A DNA stretch of 64,000 bases from DASPNH01 sp035626675 (GTDB lineage Bacteria > Desulfobacterota > Binatia > UBA1149 > CAITLU01), in contig DASPNH010000210.1 of assembly GCA_035626675.1 (NCBI GenBank), positions 1 through 64,000 on the forward strand, written 5' to 3'. Below the pieces are notes generated by a model. The model had not been told where the DNA came from. It ran no database searches and worked only from the letters and a program-made list of their open reading frames with translations. Each line of letters opens with the position of its first letter. The first letter of the stretch is position 1. Positions 53,440 to 62,553 of the stretch are shown here, piece after piece. The translations under genes were made by a program, and so were the position numbers.

Positions 53440-53865
53440 ATGCTCGGTCTGAGGATGCGGACGGTCGCAGTGGCCGCCGTGCTGATGCTGGCAACGGTCG
53501 GCGGCTGCTACTGGCTGAGGTACGGCGAGATCGCCCGGACCCACGCCGAGCTGCTCGAGCGCCTGGCCATCGATGCGCGGGATGCGGTGGCGGCCGGGCA
53601 TCGCCTCTCCAACTCCGACATCGAAACGCTTCGGTATCCGCTGGAGCGGGCCGAAGACTTCGTCCGCATCAGCGACGATGATCCGCCGCCGGAGTCGCTG
53701 GTCGCGCTGCGCGAGACGGCGGCGTCCTACCGCGAGCTCGTCGACCTTCTCGACCGCCTGCGCGTGAACGAGGTCGCCGAGCCGGACAAGGCCAGGGTCG
53801 ACGCGCTCGCACGGCGGATCTCGGACGCCGCCGGCCGCACCACGGCCGCCCTCCAAAACGAATGA
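53440..53865 (+). CDS. small lipoprotein with helical domain
   Basis: 141 aa, ATG 53440. A basic start and hydrophobic core end in LATVGGC, a lipobox (Cys23), so it is probably membrane-anchored on the outside of the inner membrane. The remaining 115 residues are charged helices (ARTHAELLERLAIDARDAVA, PESLVALRETAASYRELVDLLDRL) that may form a bundle. No family recognised. Divergent from the PAS-HisKA-REC gene, so it could be controlled or sensed with it. Its stop runs into a repeat element (53865). Confidence 0.65.
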   Translation: MLGLRMRTVAVAAVLMLATVGGCYWLRYGEIARTHAELLERLAIDARDAVAAGHRLSNSDIETLRYPLERAEDFVRISDDDPPPESLVALRETAASYRELVDLLDRLRVNEVAEPDKARVDALARRISDAAGRTTAALQNE

Positions 53866-53913
53866 AGGGGGCAGGTGCAATTACTGGCCGCCAAGCATTG
53901 CACCTGTCCCCTT
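53865..53913. repeat. REP-like inverted repeat, GGGGCAGGTGCAA variant
   Basis: AAGGGGGCAGGTGCAAT and ATTGCACCTGTCCCCTTT are complementary around a 15-base centre. It begins at the last base of the lipoprotein stop and is followed closely by a family-A element. Confidence 0.8.
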
Positions 53914-53938
53914 TATTGGCTGCCCCGGCGAACCGGAC

Positions 53939-53983
53939 TTTCAGCACCTGACCCCAAAACCGCGTTTTCAGTACCTGACCCCG
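53939..53983. repeat. REP-like element, family A (inverted)
   Basis: Two copies of TTCAG(C/T)ACCTGACCCC with AAAACCGCGTTTT between, ending 13 bases before the transaldolase stop. Confidence 0.83.
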
Positions 53984-53996
53984 TTCCGGGCCGTGG

Positions 53997-54641
53997 CTAC
54001 TGCGGAACTTTTTTCCAGTCGTCGAGGAACTTCTTGAGGCCCAGGTCGGTCAGCGGGTGGGAGAGCAGGGTCTTGATGACGCTGAAGGGGCAGGTGGCGA
54101 CGTCGGCGCCCATGCGGGCGGCGTCGACGAAATGGGTGGGGCTGCGCACGCTCGCCACCAGGATCTCGGTGTCGTAGTCGTAGTTCGAGAAGATCTCGAC
54201 GAGGTTCGAGATCAGGCCCATGCCGTCCTCGGAGATGTCGTCGAGCCGTCCGACGAACGGGCTGACGTAGGCGGCGCCCGCCTTGGCGGCCAGCAGCGCC
54301 TGCGAAGGCTGGAAGATCAGCGTGACGTTGACGCGAATGCCGTCGTCGCTGAGCGCGCGCGTGGCCTTGAGGCCGTCGTAGGTGATGGGCGCTTTCACCA
54401 CGATGTTCGGATGCAGCGCGGCCAGGCGCCTGCCCTGCTCGACCATGCCCTTGAAATCCTCGGCGGTGACCTCGGCGCTGATGGGCCCGTCGACGATCTC
54501 GCAAATGTCGGCGAGCACCTCGTCGAATTTGCGGCCGGTCTTGGCCACCAGCGACGGGTTGGTGGTGACGCCGTCGACCACGCCCAATGCCACGCCTTCG
54601 CGAATCTCTGCAATGTCTGCACTATCGATGAAGATCTTCAT
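53997..54641 (-). CDS. transaldolase-like (TalC/fructose-6-phosphate aldolase family)
   Basis: 214 aa, ATG 54641. Short class-I aldolase: KIFIDSADIAEIRE, VDGVTTNPSLVAK, and the Schiff-base Lys83 in NIVVKAPITYDG. NVTLIFQPSQALLAAKAG, YVSPFVGRLDD and LVASVRSPTHF complete it. This length and the VTTNPSLVAK start are typical of the small TalC group, which includes both true transaldolases and fructose-6-phosphate aldolases. It transfers a dihydroxyacetone unit in the pentose phosphate pathway. Last of the dapF-dapA-dapB-folK run. Confidence 0.93.
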   Translation of the reverse strand: MKIFIDSADIAEIREGVALGVVDGVTTNPSLVAKTGRKFDEVLADICEIVDGPISAEVTAEDFKGMVEQGRRLAALHPNIVVKAPITYDGLKATRALSDDGIRVNVTLIFQPSQALLAAKAGAAYVSPFVGRLDDISEDGMGLISNLVEIFSNYDYDTEILVASVRSPTHFVDAARMGADVATCPFSVIKTLLSHPLTDLGLKKFLDDWKKVPQ

Positions 54642-54695
54642 GGGAACCTCGCGGCCTTCGATCGCCGCCGCTGTCCGGAAAAACGAACGCGCGCG

Positions 54696-55181
54696 TCACG
54701 ACCGGAACAGCATCACCTTCTTCTTGTCCGGCGTATTCGCAAGCAGTGAGGAGACGGTCGACCCCAGCACGGGGTGGTGGAACGCGGGCGCCAGCTCGGC
54801 AAGGGGAAGCAGGACGAACTTCCGGTTGGGAACCTGCGGATGCGGCACCTTCAGGTTCTTGCTCTGGATGACCTCGTGGTCGAAGAGCAGGATGTCCAGG
54901 TCCATCTCCCTCGACACCGAGGTCTTGGCCGGGTCACGCTTGCGACCGAGCGCCAGCTCGATCTTCTGCAGCTCCTTCAGCAGGTTCGGCGCTTCCATCT
55001 CGGTGGAAACCTCGACGACGCCGTTCAGGAACCAGTTGCGGGCCTTGCCGTGCGGCTCGCTCTCGTACAGCGAGGAACGCCGGGTGATGCGCGTGGTCGG
55101 CAGGCTGGAGAGCTTCTCCAGCGCCGTCTTGTAGTTGCGCAACCGGTCTCCGAGGTTGGTGCCGATTGCGATGTACGCCAT
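54696..55181 (-). CDS. folK: 2-amino-4-hydroxy-6-hydroxymethyldihydropteridine diphosphokinase
   Basis: 161 aa from ATG 55181; the open frame extends to 55319 but the family start is AYIAIGTNLGDR. Other marks: SSLYESEPHGKARNWFLNGVV, LLKELQKIELALGRKRD, and REMDLDILLFDHEV with the Mg-binding Asp pair, then VPHPQVPNRKFVLLPLAELA. It pyrophosphorylates hydroxymethyl-dihydropterin in folate synthesis. Position after dapB is common in deltaproteobacteria. Confidence 0.95.
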   Translation of the reverse strand: MAYIAIGTNLGDRLRNYKTALEKLSSLPTTRITRRSSLYESEPHGKARNWFLNGVVEVSTEMEAPNLLKELQKIELALGRKRDPAKTSVSREMDLDILLFDHEVIQSKNLKVPHPQVPNRKFVLLPLAELAPAFHHPVLGSTVSSLLANTPDKKKVMLFRS

Positions 55182-55261
55182 GTGGCTCACCGCGACTCCA
55201 ATTGCGCGCGGTATAGCCGCTTTGCCGGGGGGCAAGCAATGGGCCGAATGTGCGGGAAGGA

Positions 55262-56077
55262 TTAGAGGCCCAGCATGTCCTCCATCGAGTAGAGGCCGGC
55301 GGGCTTGCCCGCCAGCCATGCGCCGGCCCGGACCGCGCCGGCGGCCAGGCAGTCGCGCGAGGCGGCCCGGTGCGTCAGCTCGATGCGCTCGCCGGTGCCC
55401 ACCATCATCACCGTGTGCTCGCCGACGTTGTCGCCGCCCCGCAATGCGACGACGCCGATCTCGCCGGCCTTGCGCGCCCCTGCCATTCCCTGCCGTGCCA
55501 GCGTCATGGCCGTGCTCGCATTCAGGCCTGCGGCTGCGGCGGCGGCCTCGGCCAGCGCCAGCGCGGTGCCCGAGGGCGCGTCCTTCTTCTTGTTGTGATG
55601 CAGCTCGACGATCTCGATGTCGAAGTCCGGCCCCAGCTTGGCCGCTGCCTGCCGGACCAGCCCGAGCAGCACGTTGACGCCCACGCTCATGTTGGCTGCC
55701 TGCAGAACGGGAATCGTTGCGGCCAGAGCCGCGATCTCCGACTTCTGCTCGGCCGTCAGTCCGGTGGTCCCGATGACGATGGGCGTTCCGGTCTCGGCCG
55801 CCGTGCGCGCATGCTCGATGGCCGCTTCCGGCGCCGTGAAATCGACGGCCACCGCACCGGCGCCCGCGCTCTTGGTGGCAGCGCCGAAGTGCCCGGTCAC
55901 GGCAACGCCGATGGTGCCGATGCCGGCAAGGTCGCCGGCGTCGCGGCCGATCAGGTCCGAGCCGGCTAGCTCGACCGCTGCGGCCACCACGGTTGCCTCT
56001 CCCTCGTGCGAGAGCGCCACGATGCGCCGGCCCATGCGGCCTGCGGCGCCCAGTACGATCAGCGGAACGCGCGACAC
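55262..56077 (-). CDS. dapB: 4-hydroxy-tetrahydrodipicolinate reductase
   Basis: 271 aa, ATG 56077, 4 bases after the dapA stop. NAD(P) site VLGAAGRMGRRIVAL, then VDFTAPEAAIEHA, VIGTTGL and NMSVGVNVLLGL. The catalytic segment is ELHHNKKKDAPSGTALALAE, and the end has VALRGGDNVGEHTVMM and ELTHRAASRDCLAAGAVRA. It reduces the DapA product in lysine/diaminopimelate synthesis. Member of the dapF-dapA-dapB operon. Confidence 0.97.
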   Translation of the reverse strand: MSRVPLIVLGAAGRMGRRIVALSHEGEATVVAAAVELAGSDLIGRDAGDLAGIGTIGVAVTGHFGAATKSAGAGAVAVDFTAPEAAIEHARTAAETGTPIVIGTTGLTAEQKSEIAALAATIPVLQAANMSVGVNVLLGLVRQAAAKLGPDFDIEIVELHHNKKKDAPSGTALALAEAAAAAAGLNASTAMTLARQGMAGARKAGEIGVVALRGGDNVGEHTVMMVGTGERIELTHRAASRDCLAAGAVRAGAWLAGKPAGLYSMEDMLGL

Positions 56078-56081
56078 CGGC

Positions 56082-56960
56082 TCAGTCCGCGAGCAGCTTC
56101 TGGCTGCGCAGGACCTCGCGCAGCTTGCGCTCGGGCTCGGCCGACAGCGGAGTCAGCGGCAGGCGAAGCTCGTTGCGGATCTTGCCCACCATCGCGAGCA
56201 TCGCCTTGACCGGGATCGGGTTCACTTCGACGCCGATCTGCTGGAACAGCGGCAGCAGTTCATACGTCGCCTTGCTGGCGCGGTGGAAATCGCCCGCCAG
56301 AGCGGCATCGACCATGGCCTTGACGCGTGCAGGCACCACGTTGGCCATGACGCTGATGACGCCCTGGCCGCCGATGGCCATCATCGGAACGGTGACGGCG
56401 TCGTCGCCGGAGAGCATGCAGAACTCGGGGCCGCAAAGCTGCAGGATTCGCAGCCACTGGTCCACCGATCCCGAGGACTCCTTGACGCCGACGATGGTGG
56501 GCACCTCGGCCAGACGCGCGATGGTCTCGGGCGTCATGTTGATGCCGGTGCGGCCCGGGATGTTGTAGACGATCAGGGGCAGGTCGCTGGCGGCCGCGAT
56601 CGCCTTGTAGTGCTCGACATGTCCGTGCTGCGTCGGCTTGTTGTAGTACGGGCTGATCAGCAGCGAGGCGTCGGCGCCGGCGTCGGCTGCCGCGCGCGTC
56701 AGGTTGCACGCCTCGCGCGTGTTGTTGGAGCCGGTGCCGGCCATGACCTTGATGCGGCCGCGCGCCTGCTTGATCGAGAGCTTGATGACCTGCTCGTGCT
56801 CGTCGTGGCTGAGGGTGGCCGATTCGCCCGTGCTGCCGCACGGCACGATGCCCTCGATGCCTGCCTCGATCTGCTCGTTGATGAGACGGTGCAGCGCTTC
56901 TTCGTCGATGGCGCCGTCGCGAAACGGCGTCACCAGGGCGGTAAAGGTTCCTCGAAACAT
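56082..56960 (-). CDS. dapA: 4-hydroxy-tetrahydrodipicolinate synthase
   Basis: 292 aa from ATG 56960 with GAGG upstream; the longer open frame to 57056 has no support. Motifs: FTALVTPFRDGAID, CGSTGES with Thr44, SPYYNKP with Tyr106, Tyr132 (IVYNIPGRTG) and Schiff-base Lys160 (VGVKESSGS). It condenses pyruvate and aspartate semialdehyde. Its start is 264 bases from dapF, the spacer holding a triplicated GC-rich repeat. Confidence 0.97.
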   Translation of the reverse strand: MFRGTFTALVTPFRDGAIDEEALHRLINEQIEAGIEGIVPCGSTGESATLSHDEHEQVIKLSIKQARGRIKVMAGTGSNNTREACNLTRAAADAGADASLLISPYYNKPTQHGHVEHYKAIAAASDLPLIVYNIPGRTGINMTPETIARLAEVPTIVGVKESSGSVDQWLRILQLCGPEFCMLSGDDAVTVPMMAIGGQGVISVMANVVPARVKAMVDAALAGDFHRASKATYELLPLFQQIGVEVNPIPVKAMLAMVGKIRNELRLPLTPLSAEPERKLREVLRSQKLLAD

Positions 56961-57105
56961 GATGTCCTCTGCAGGCGGGAGCGTGTGCTTGCGCCGATGG
57001 GGCGCGCCGCGAACCGGCCGATGGTTCTGTCTGTCGGGAGATCCCGCCCAGCGCAACCCGAATGAAGGGGACAGGGACGATTGCTCGCAGGCTCGCGCCG
57101 GCGGG

Positions 57106-57222
57106 GCGCTGCGGCAGGATCACAGGCGTGCGCGCCGCCGCAGCGCTATGGAGCAGGATCGCCGACGCGCGCGCCGGCGCGGCGCTGCGGAGCAGGATCA
57201 CCGGCGGTGCGCGCCGCCGCGG
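57106..57222. repeat. three imperfect 37-41-bp GC-rich repeats
   Basis: Units begin GCGCT at 57106, 57143 and 57182 and share G(A)GCAGGATC followed by a CGCGCGCCG-rich stretch. They fill most of the 264-base gap between dapF and dapA. A degenerate AAGGGGACAGGGAC at about 57064 resembles the family-C core. Whether this is debris or a regulatory array is open. Confidence 0.6.
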
Positions 57223-57224
57223 CG

Positions 57225-58067
57225 TCACGGCACCGCGATCGTCCCCGTGAAGACCTCGACCGACGGCCCGGTCATCACCACCGACCCGTCCTCGCGATAC
57301 TCGATCTCCAGGTCGCCGCCGTTCAGATGCACCGTCGCCCTTCGCTGGCTTCGTCCGGTCAGCACGGCGGCCACCACCACGGCGCATGCACCGGTGCCGC
57401 ATGCCGCAGTCTCGCCCGAGCCGCGCTCCCACACTCGCATCGTCAGGTCGGTCGGCGAGTTGACGCGCACGAACTCGGTGTTGACGCGCGCCGGGAAGAA
57501 GCGGTGATGCTCGAACGGCGGGCCGATGCGCTCCAGGTCGAGCACGCCCAGATCCTCGTCGAAGTCGAAGGTGACGCAGTGCGGGTTGCCCATCGACACG
57601 CAGGTGACGCGCCAGCTGCGATCGGCGACTTCGAGCTCGCGGTCGATGACGGGTCCGTGGGCGTCGACCGGAATCTGGCGGCCCTCCAGGATCGCCTGGC
57701 CCATCTCGACGCGGACGCGCGAGACGCGGCCGCCGCCGTGCTCGAGCGCCAGGTGCTTGATGCCCGAATCGGTCTCGATGCGAAGATCGTCGCGCGCGGT
57801 CAGGCCGTGATCGAAGACGTACTTGCCGACGCCGCGAATGCCATTGCCGCACATCTGGCCGCGGCTGCCGTCGGCGTTGTACATCTCCATGCGAAAGTCG
57901 GCGGCCTGCGAGGGACAGATCAGGATGAGCCCGTCGCTGCCGACGCCGGTGCGGCGGTCCGAGACGATGCGCGCGATGCGCGAGGCGTCGTCCAGGGGGC
58001 GCGAGGTGCAGTCGACGAAGAGGTAATCGTTGCCGCAGCCGTGCAGCTTGGTGAAGGTCAGCTCCAT
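57225..58067 (-). CDS. dapF: diaminopimelate epimerase
   Basis: 280 aa from ATG 58067. Both catalytic Cys are visible: MCGNGIRGVGKY (first) and GETAACGTGACAVV (second). FTKLHGCGNDYLFVDC at the start, GVGSDGLILI and SMGNPHCVTF complete the family. It converts LL- to meso-diaminopimelate for lysine and peptidoglycan. First dap gene of the run; a pair of family-C palindromes lies upstream (58127-58170). Confidence 0.97.
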   Translation of the reverse strand: MELTFTKLHGCGNDYLFVDCTSRPLDDASRIARIVSDRRTGVGSDGLILICPSQAADFRMEMYNADGSRGQMCGNGIRGVGKYVFDHGLTARDDLRIETDSGIKHLALEHGGGRVSRVRVEMGQAILEGRQIPVDAHGPVIDRELEVADRSWRVTCVSMGNPHCVTFDFDEDLGVLDLERIGPPFEHHRFFPARVNTEFVRVNSPTDLTMRVWERGSGETAACGTGACAVVVAAVLTGRSQRRATVHLNGGDLEIEYREDGSVVMTGPSVEVFTGTIAVP

Positions 58068-58126
58068 CGCGGCCCTATACCCGCCGCATGCGACAGAACG
58101 AAAACCGCCGCGTAAAGGCATTACGG

Positions 58127-58147
58127 ATAAGGGGACAGTCCCCTTAA
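58127..58147. repeat. REP-like palindrome, family C (first of a pair)
   Basis: TAAGGGGACAGTCCCCTTA, perfect arms about a central A, 60 bases upstream of the dapF start. Confidence 0.87.
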
Positions 58148-58149
58148 CC

Positions 58150-58170
58150 TTAAGGGGACTGTCCCCTTAT
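58150..58170. repeat. REP-like palindrome, family C (second of a pair)
   Basis: TAAGGGGACTGTCCCCTTA with a central T, 2 bases from the first copy and 2 bases from the stop of the gene at 58173. The pair may also end that transcript. Confidence 0.87.
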
Positions 58171-58172
58171 CG

Positions 58173-59123
58173 TCATTCGCAGGCTGGGCAGTCGAGGTCG
58201 GCGCTTTGGCCGACGGCGTTGCGCAGCACGATCAGCGAGTCGGTGGCGGTGACGTTGCCGCTGTCGTTGACGTCGCACACGCACAGCTCGCATTCGACCG
58301 TGCCCACCGCCGTGCGCAGGACATACAGCGCGTCGGAGGCGTTGATGGCCGCCGCCGTGCCTGCATCGGAATCGGGCCGGAAGACGAACAGCGGATCGCC
58401 GCAATCACCGAGCGGCACGGTCGTCGTGGTCGTCGAGGTGATCGAGTCGCACTCGACCTGCATGCGGATGCCGACGAAGTCACCGGCCTGGCTGCTGGTT
58501 TCCAGCCGCAGCCGGATCTCGTCGCCGGTCGATACGGCGATGTCCTGGACCGCGGCGGCTCCGCCCGAGCCGTTCTCCAACGAGAACGGAGCGCCGCGCG
58601 AGTAGATGTCGCCCGAGGCGATCGCTCCCTGGGACAGCAGCGTCGCATCGTGCAGCAGCTGCCAGTTGACGGAGCGCCCGATGTCGCGCCCCATCCAGGC
58701 CGCGCCGCTGATCGTGACGACGCCGTCGAACGGGCTCGTCCATACCAGCTCGGCATGGCCGTTGCCCTGGCCGTTGGTGCCGTCCCAGGTGTGCACGACG
58801 ATGTCGTCCTTGAGGAAATCGCGGTCGAACGTGGCCTTGCCATTGCTCTTGAAAAAGAACGGCAGCCGGTTGTTGGAATCCTCCGACTCCGCCCATCCGG
58901 GCTGGAACTCGCTCCAGCCGCCGATCGTGCGCTGCCACGCCTCCACGTGCGGCAGCGCATTGGTGCCTTCGCGGTACGACCACGGACCGTTGGGGTTGGA
59001 GGTCTCGCTCCAGTCCTCCTGGACGTCGTAGGACTGGCACAGGCCGCCAGCGATGGCGGGAACCGGCAGCAGGGACATCAGCAGGGCGACCACGAACAGA
59101 CCACGGCGGCACGACTCGATCAT
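58173..59123 (-). CDS. secreted protein with dockerin-like tail
   Basis: 316 aa from ATG 59123 behind GGGAGGA; the longer open frame to 59378 is not supported. Signal peptide to about 25 (PVPAIAG). Residues 30-215 are a beta-sandwich with many Trp/Asn (DWSETSNPNGPWSYREG, DIVVHTWDGTNGQGNGHAEL, RLRLETSSQAGDFVGIRMQV), possibly carbohydrate-binding. A TSTTTTTVP linker precedes the tail with two loops (D-S-D-A-G-T-A-A-A and D-V-N-D-S-G-N-V-T-A-T-D-S-L) and Cys pairs (CELCVCD, CPAC). The same tail ends the LamG protein at 21991-22986. Confidence 0.82.
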   Translation of the reverse strand: MIESCRRGLFVVALLMSLLPVPAIAGGLCQSYDVQEDWSETSNPNGPWSYREGTNALPHVEAWQRTIGGWSEFQPGWAESEDSNNRLPFFFKSNGKATFDRDFLKDDIVVHTWDGTNGQGNGHAELVWTSPFDGVVTISGAAWMGRDIGRSVNWQLLHDATLLSQGAIASGDIYSRGAPFSLENGSGGAAAVQDIAVSTGDEIRLRLETSSQAGDFVGIRMQVECDSITSTTTTTVPLGDCGDPLFVFRPDSDAGTAAAINASDALYVLRTAVGTVECELCVCDVNDSGNVTATDSLIVLRNAVGQSADLDCPACE

Positions 59124-59313
59124 GCGAAGTCCTCCCGGAGATGCGTCCACGTTGCCACGGCCGCAGCCAGTCAGACAACCCGTGCAGCGCCAAACTCGGC
59201 TGAGGCGTTTCGCGAAGGACATGCAGATCGTTTCCGTGCTAAGGAGAAACGAACGTCGCGACCGCCGGCCGAGCCCGAGCACGCGGTGCAGATCTCGTTT
59301 CGAGGGAGGAATC

Positions 59314-60738
59314 GTGGCCCGGGCAAGGTGGCTGACCCCGCTTCTCGCTACGACCGCTCTGACGGCGGCGGCTTGCACGCAGTTCGAGCCGTACCGGCGT
59401 TACGACATCGCTCCCTCCGCGAAGGCGCCGGACGTCGATGTCATCGACGCACGCCTCCTGCTGATCGGCGACGCCGGTGATCCCGACCGCGACGGCGAGC
59501 CCGTCCTGCAGCTTCTGACCAAGAAGGCGCGCGAGCTGGAGGACCGCACCACCGTCGTCTTTCTGGGCGACAACGTCTACGAGCGCGGCATGCCCAAGAT
59601 CGACCTGCCCGATCCTCTGGCCGAGGTCACCGAGGCTTCCAAGGTCCTGCTGCCCGACCTGATCGATTCGCGAAAGGAGGCCGAGCGCTGTCTCAACTCG
59701 CAGATCGACGTCGTGCGTGGCTCGCGTGTTCCGGCGATCTTCATTCCGGGCAATCACGACTGGGACCAGTTCGAGCTGGGAGGCTGGGACCGCATCCTGG
59801 AGCAGGGCAAGTTCATCGAGGCGGCGCGCCAGCAGGGCAACAACGTCTGGCTGCTGCCGGCCGGCGGCTGCCCCGGACCGGTCTCCATTCCGCTGGGCAA
59901 GCGCGGAATGCTGATCGTGATCGACACGCAGTGGTTCCTGGAGACGAGCATCGACGGCAAGCCCACGCCCGACAACAATCCCACCGGCTGCTTCTACATC
60001 ACCGAGGACCAGGTGCATGACGGCCTGATCACGCAGTCGAAGATCGCCGCGCGCGAAGGCCGCCGCATCATCGTCGCTGCCCACCATCCGCTCGAGAGCG
60101 CGGGTCCGCACGGTGGCTTCGTCGAAGGCTGGACCCACCTGTTCCCGATGCGCTTCCTGCGCCACTACGTGCCGTTCTACATGGAGTGGGTGCCGATGCC
60201 TTTCGTCGGAACGATGATGGTGTGGGCGCGCCAGTACTTCTCGCCGAGCGCGCAGGACTTCTCCAACGAACGCAACGAGCACCTGCGTGGCTGGCTTCGC
60301 AAGACCCTCGACGACGCCGAGAACGAGAATGCGCCGGCGCTCGTCTACGCGGCCGGGCACGATCACAGCCTGCAGGTGTTCCGCACTCATCCCGGCCCGC
60401 ATTACGCGCTGGTCAGCGGCCTCGGAGCCAAGTCGCGCGCGTCGGGAGTCGGCATCGCCAACAACACGCTGTTCGCGCACTCCAATCCTCTCAATCCGGG
60501 CTTCATGCAGCTCGACTTCCTGAAGGACGGCACGGTGCGCCTCGGCATCATCGAGGTCACGGCCGAGCAGACCACCGAAAGCGCCGAGTACGTGGCGGGT
60601 GACGAGGTCTTCTCCTACATCCTGACCGCCGGACGCGCTCCGACGGTGTCGCGCTGGCAGCGCTGGCGCGAGCGGCTGCGACGCAGCGAGCGCAGGCAGC
60701 AGATGCAGCAGGAGCAGCAGGAGCAGCCGCCCTGGTGA
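59314..60738 (+). CDS. calcineurin-like metallophosphatase lipoprotein
   Basis: 474 aa, GTG 59314 behind GGGAGGA. A hydrophobic start ends in LTAAAC, a lipobox (Cys19). Metallophosphatase motifs: LLIGDAGD, VFLGDNVYERG, IPGNHDWDQ, AAHHPLES and AAGHDHSLQVF, i.e. all five metal-binding segments. A Gln/Arg-rich tail (QQMQQEQQEQPPW) ends the protein. It is probably anchored outside the inner membrane and cleaves a phosphoester or pyrophosphate; substrate unknown. It stands alone, divergent from the dockerin-tailed gene. Confidence 0.9.
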   Translation: MARARWLTPLLATTALTAAACTQFEPYRRYDIAPSAKAPDVDVIDARLLLIGDAGDPDRDGEPVLQLLTKKARELEDRTTVVFLGDNVYERGMPKIDLPDPLAEVTEASKVLLPDLIDSRKEAERCLNSQIDVVRGSRVPAIFIPGNHDWDQFELGGWDRILEQGKFIEAARQQGNNVWLLPAGGCPGPVSIPLGKRGMLIVIDTQWFLETSIDGKPTPDNNPTGCFYITEDQVHDGLITQSKIAAREGRRIIVAAHHPLESAGPHGGFVEGWTHLFPMRFLRHYVPFYMEWVPMPFVGTMMVWARQYFSPSAQDFSNERNEHLRGWLRKTLDDAENENAPALVYAAGHDHSLQVFRTHPGPHYALVSGLGAKSRASGVGIANNTLFAHSNPLNPGFMQLDFLKDGTVRLGIIEVTAEQTTESAEYVAGDEVFSYILTAGRAPTVSRWQRWRERLRRSERRQQMQQEQQEQPPW

Positions 60739-60798
60739 TGCGGCCGTGGTTCACGCGCCGTGTCGCGCAGCGCGCGAACGTTCGTTGCCGGGGCACCC

Positions 60799-62553
60799 CT
60801 AGCGGACCACGTAGGCGCGCCAGCCGCCGTACGCGGTGATGTCCTCGGCGCCGGCCAGCGCTTCGGTCTCGCAGACGAAGCCGCTGACCTGCGAGCCGTC
60901 CTCGAGCGTCAGCTTGCCGATGGCCAGGGGCCGGGGCACTTCGGCCACGAAACTGCCGAAGGCCTGCGGCGACAGCGACCACACCTCGACTTCGATGCAG
61001 GCGCCGCCGCTTGCCACCCGTCGCAGGCCCGGCTTGGGCGGCGAGACGCCAGCCAGCGCGAAGAGCCGGTAGTCGGCGCTCGTGCGCGTTCGCGCCTCCA
61101 GTCGAGCTCCGCGCGAGGCGAGCTGGTGATGCAGCGGCATGCCGGACAGATGTGCGCCGACCACCGCGATCGCAATGCGGGCCGGCGGCCGCAGGCGCGG
61201 AACGGCAGCGGCTACTTCCTTCTCGAGCCTGCTCCCGAGCGCGACCAGCAGCGCCTCCGAATCGGGCCCGCCGCAGATGGTCACGCCGAAAGGAACGCCG
61301 ACGCTCCACGCACCGCTCGGCACCGCGAGCGCCGCCATGCCGAGAAGGTTGGCGAAGTTGTTGAACACGCCGATCTTCGGGCTCGCTTCCAGCGGGCGCG
61401 CCATCACCTCGGCGATGCGGAAGAGCTGGGGAACCGTGGGCACCAGCAGTACGTCCACGCTCTTTCGGATCGGCGCGGTGGCGCGCTTTTGCTGCTCGAG
61501 CTTCTGCAGGCTCGCCTCGACCTGCGCCGAGGTGATGCTGGCGGAATCGGCGACGATGGCCGCCACGGCAGGATCGACGGCGTCGGGATGCGCGCGCAGA
61601 AAGCTGCCGAAGGCGCGGTCACGCTCGACCAGCCATGCACCGCGGCTGTAGAGCAGGTCTGCGGTCTCGCGAAACGGTGCGTATTCGATCTCGACGGCGA
61701 CGCCGCCGCAGCGCTCGAACGCCTGGACGGCCGCGGCGAACAGCGAGTGCGCTTCGATGTCGAGCGGCGCCAGCTCGGTCGGCGTCGGGATGCCGAAGCG
61801 AAACGTCGCGGGCGCCTCGTTGCCGCGCGATGCGCCGCCGCGCACGCCGGTTCTTGCGCCCGGGGACCGGGGCTCGCGCATCACTGCGAAAACGCGCTCG
61901 GCCTCACCGCAGGTTCGCGCGAACACCGACACGCAATCCAGCGACGGGCATGCCGGCACGACGCCCGCCGTGCTGACGGCGCCGCGCGTGGGCTTGAGTC
62001 CCACCACGCCGTTGAGCACCGCAGGGACCCGGCCCGAGCCGGCGGTGTCCGTTCCCAGAGCGAAGCTGACGAGGCCTTGCGCCACCACCACTGCCGACCC
62101 GCTGCTCGAGCCGCCGGCGATGTACTCGGCGGCATGCGCGTTGCGACACGGCCCGTGCGGCGAGCGCGTTCCGACGAGCCCCGTCGCGAACTGATCCATG
62201 TGCGTCTTGCCGAGCAGGATCGCTCCGGCGGCAAGCAGCCGCTCGACGGCAAGCGCGGTGCGGTCGGCGACGTAGCTGTAGGCCGGACAGCCGGCGGTGG
62301 TCGGCAGGCCCGCCACGTCGATGTTGTCCTTGACGGCGAACGGGACGCCATAGAGCGGCAGCCCCTGCGGGCCATGAGCCTCCAGCTCGGAGATGCGCGC
62401 TTGCAGCGAGTCGCGTCCGAGCACGTGGATCCACGCTTCGGGCCGCCTGGAAAGCTCGATGGCGTCCAGAACGTCGTCGACGATCTGCTGCGGCGTGATG
62501 CGTCCGCTCTGGAGCGAGGTCGATAGCGCAGCGATGTCGGTTAGATCGGTCAT
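60799..62553 (-). CDS. atzF: allophanate hydrolase
   Basis: 584 aa, ATG 62553. Amidase-signature domain with Lys75 (FAVKDNIDV), the cis-Ser in AGGSSSGSAV (about 149-150) and nucleophile Ser173 (GTDTAGSGRVP). The C-terminal 150 residues (from IAIAVVGAHLSGMPLHHQL to the end) are the AtzF/DUR1,2 C-domain, including FALAGVSPPKPGLRRV and GFVCETEALAGAEDIT. It splits allophanate to ammonia and CO2. The partial urea carboxylase gene is 77 bases upstream; together they degrade urea without nickel. Confidence 0.95.
   Translation of the reverse strand: MTDLTDIAALSTSLQSGRITPQQIVDDVLDAIELSRRPEAWIHVLGRDSLQARISELEAHGPQGLPLYGVPFAVKDNIDVAGLPTTAGCPAYSYVADRTALAVERLLAAGAILLGKTHMDQFATGLVGTRSPHGPCRNAHAAEYIAGGSSSGSAVVVAQGLVSFALGTDTAGSGRVPAVLNGVVGLKPTRGAVSTAGVVPACPSLDCVSVFARTCGEAERVFAVMREPRSPGARTGVRGGASRGNEAPATFRFGIPTPTELAPLDIEAHSLFAAAVQAFERCGGVAVEIEYAPFRETADLLYSRGAWLVERDRAFGSFLRAHPDAVDPAVAAIVADSASITSAQVEASLQKLEQQKRATAPIRKSVDVLLVPTVPQLFRIAEVMARPLEASPKIGVFNNFANLLGMAALAVPSGAWSVGVPFGVTICGGPDSEALLVALGSRLEKEVAAAVPRLRPPARIAIAVVGAHLSGMPLHHQLASRGARLEARTRTSADYRLFALAGVSPPKPGLRRVASGGACIEVEVWSLSPQAFGSFVAEVPRPLAIGKLTLEDGSQVSGFVCETEALAGAEDITAYGGWRAYVVR

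Noticed and set aside
57106..57222. Possible CRISPR-like array
   Set aside because: Units are imperfect, adjacent, of uneven length, and have no spacers or cas genes.
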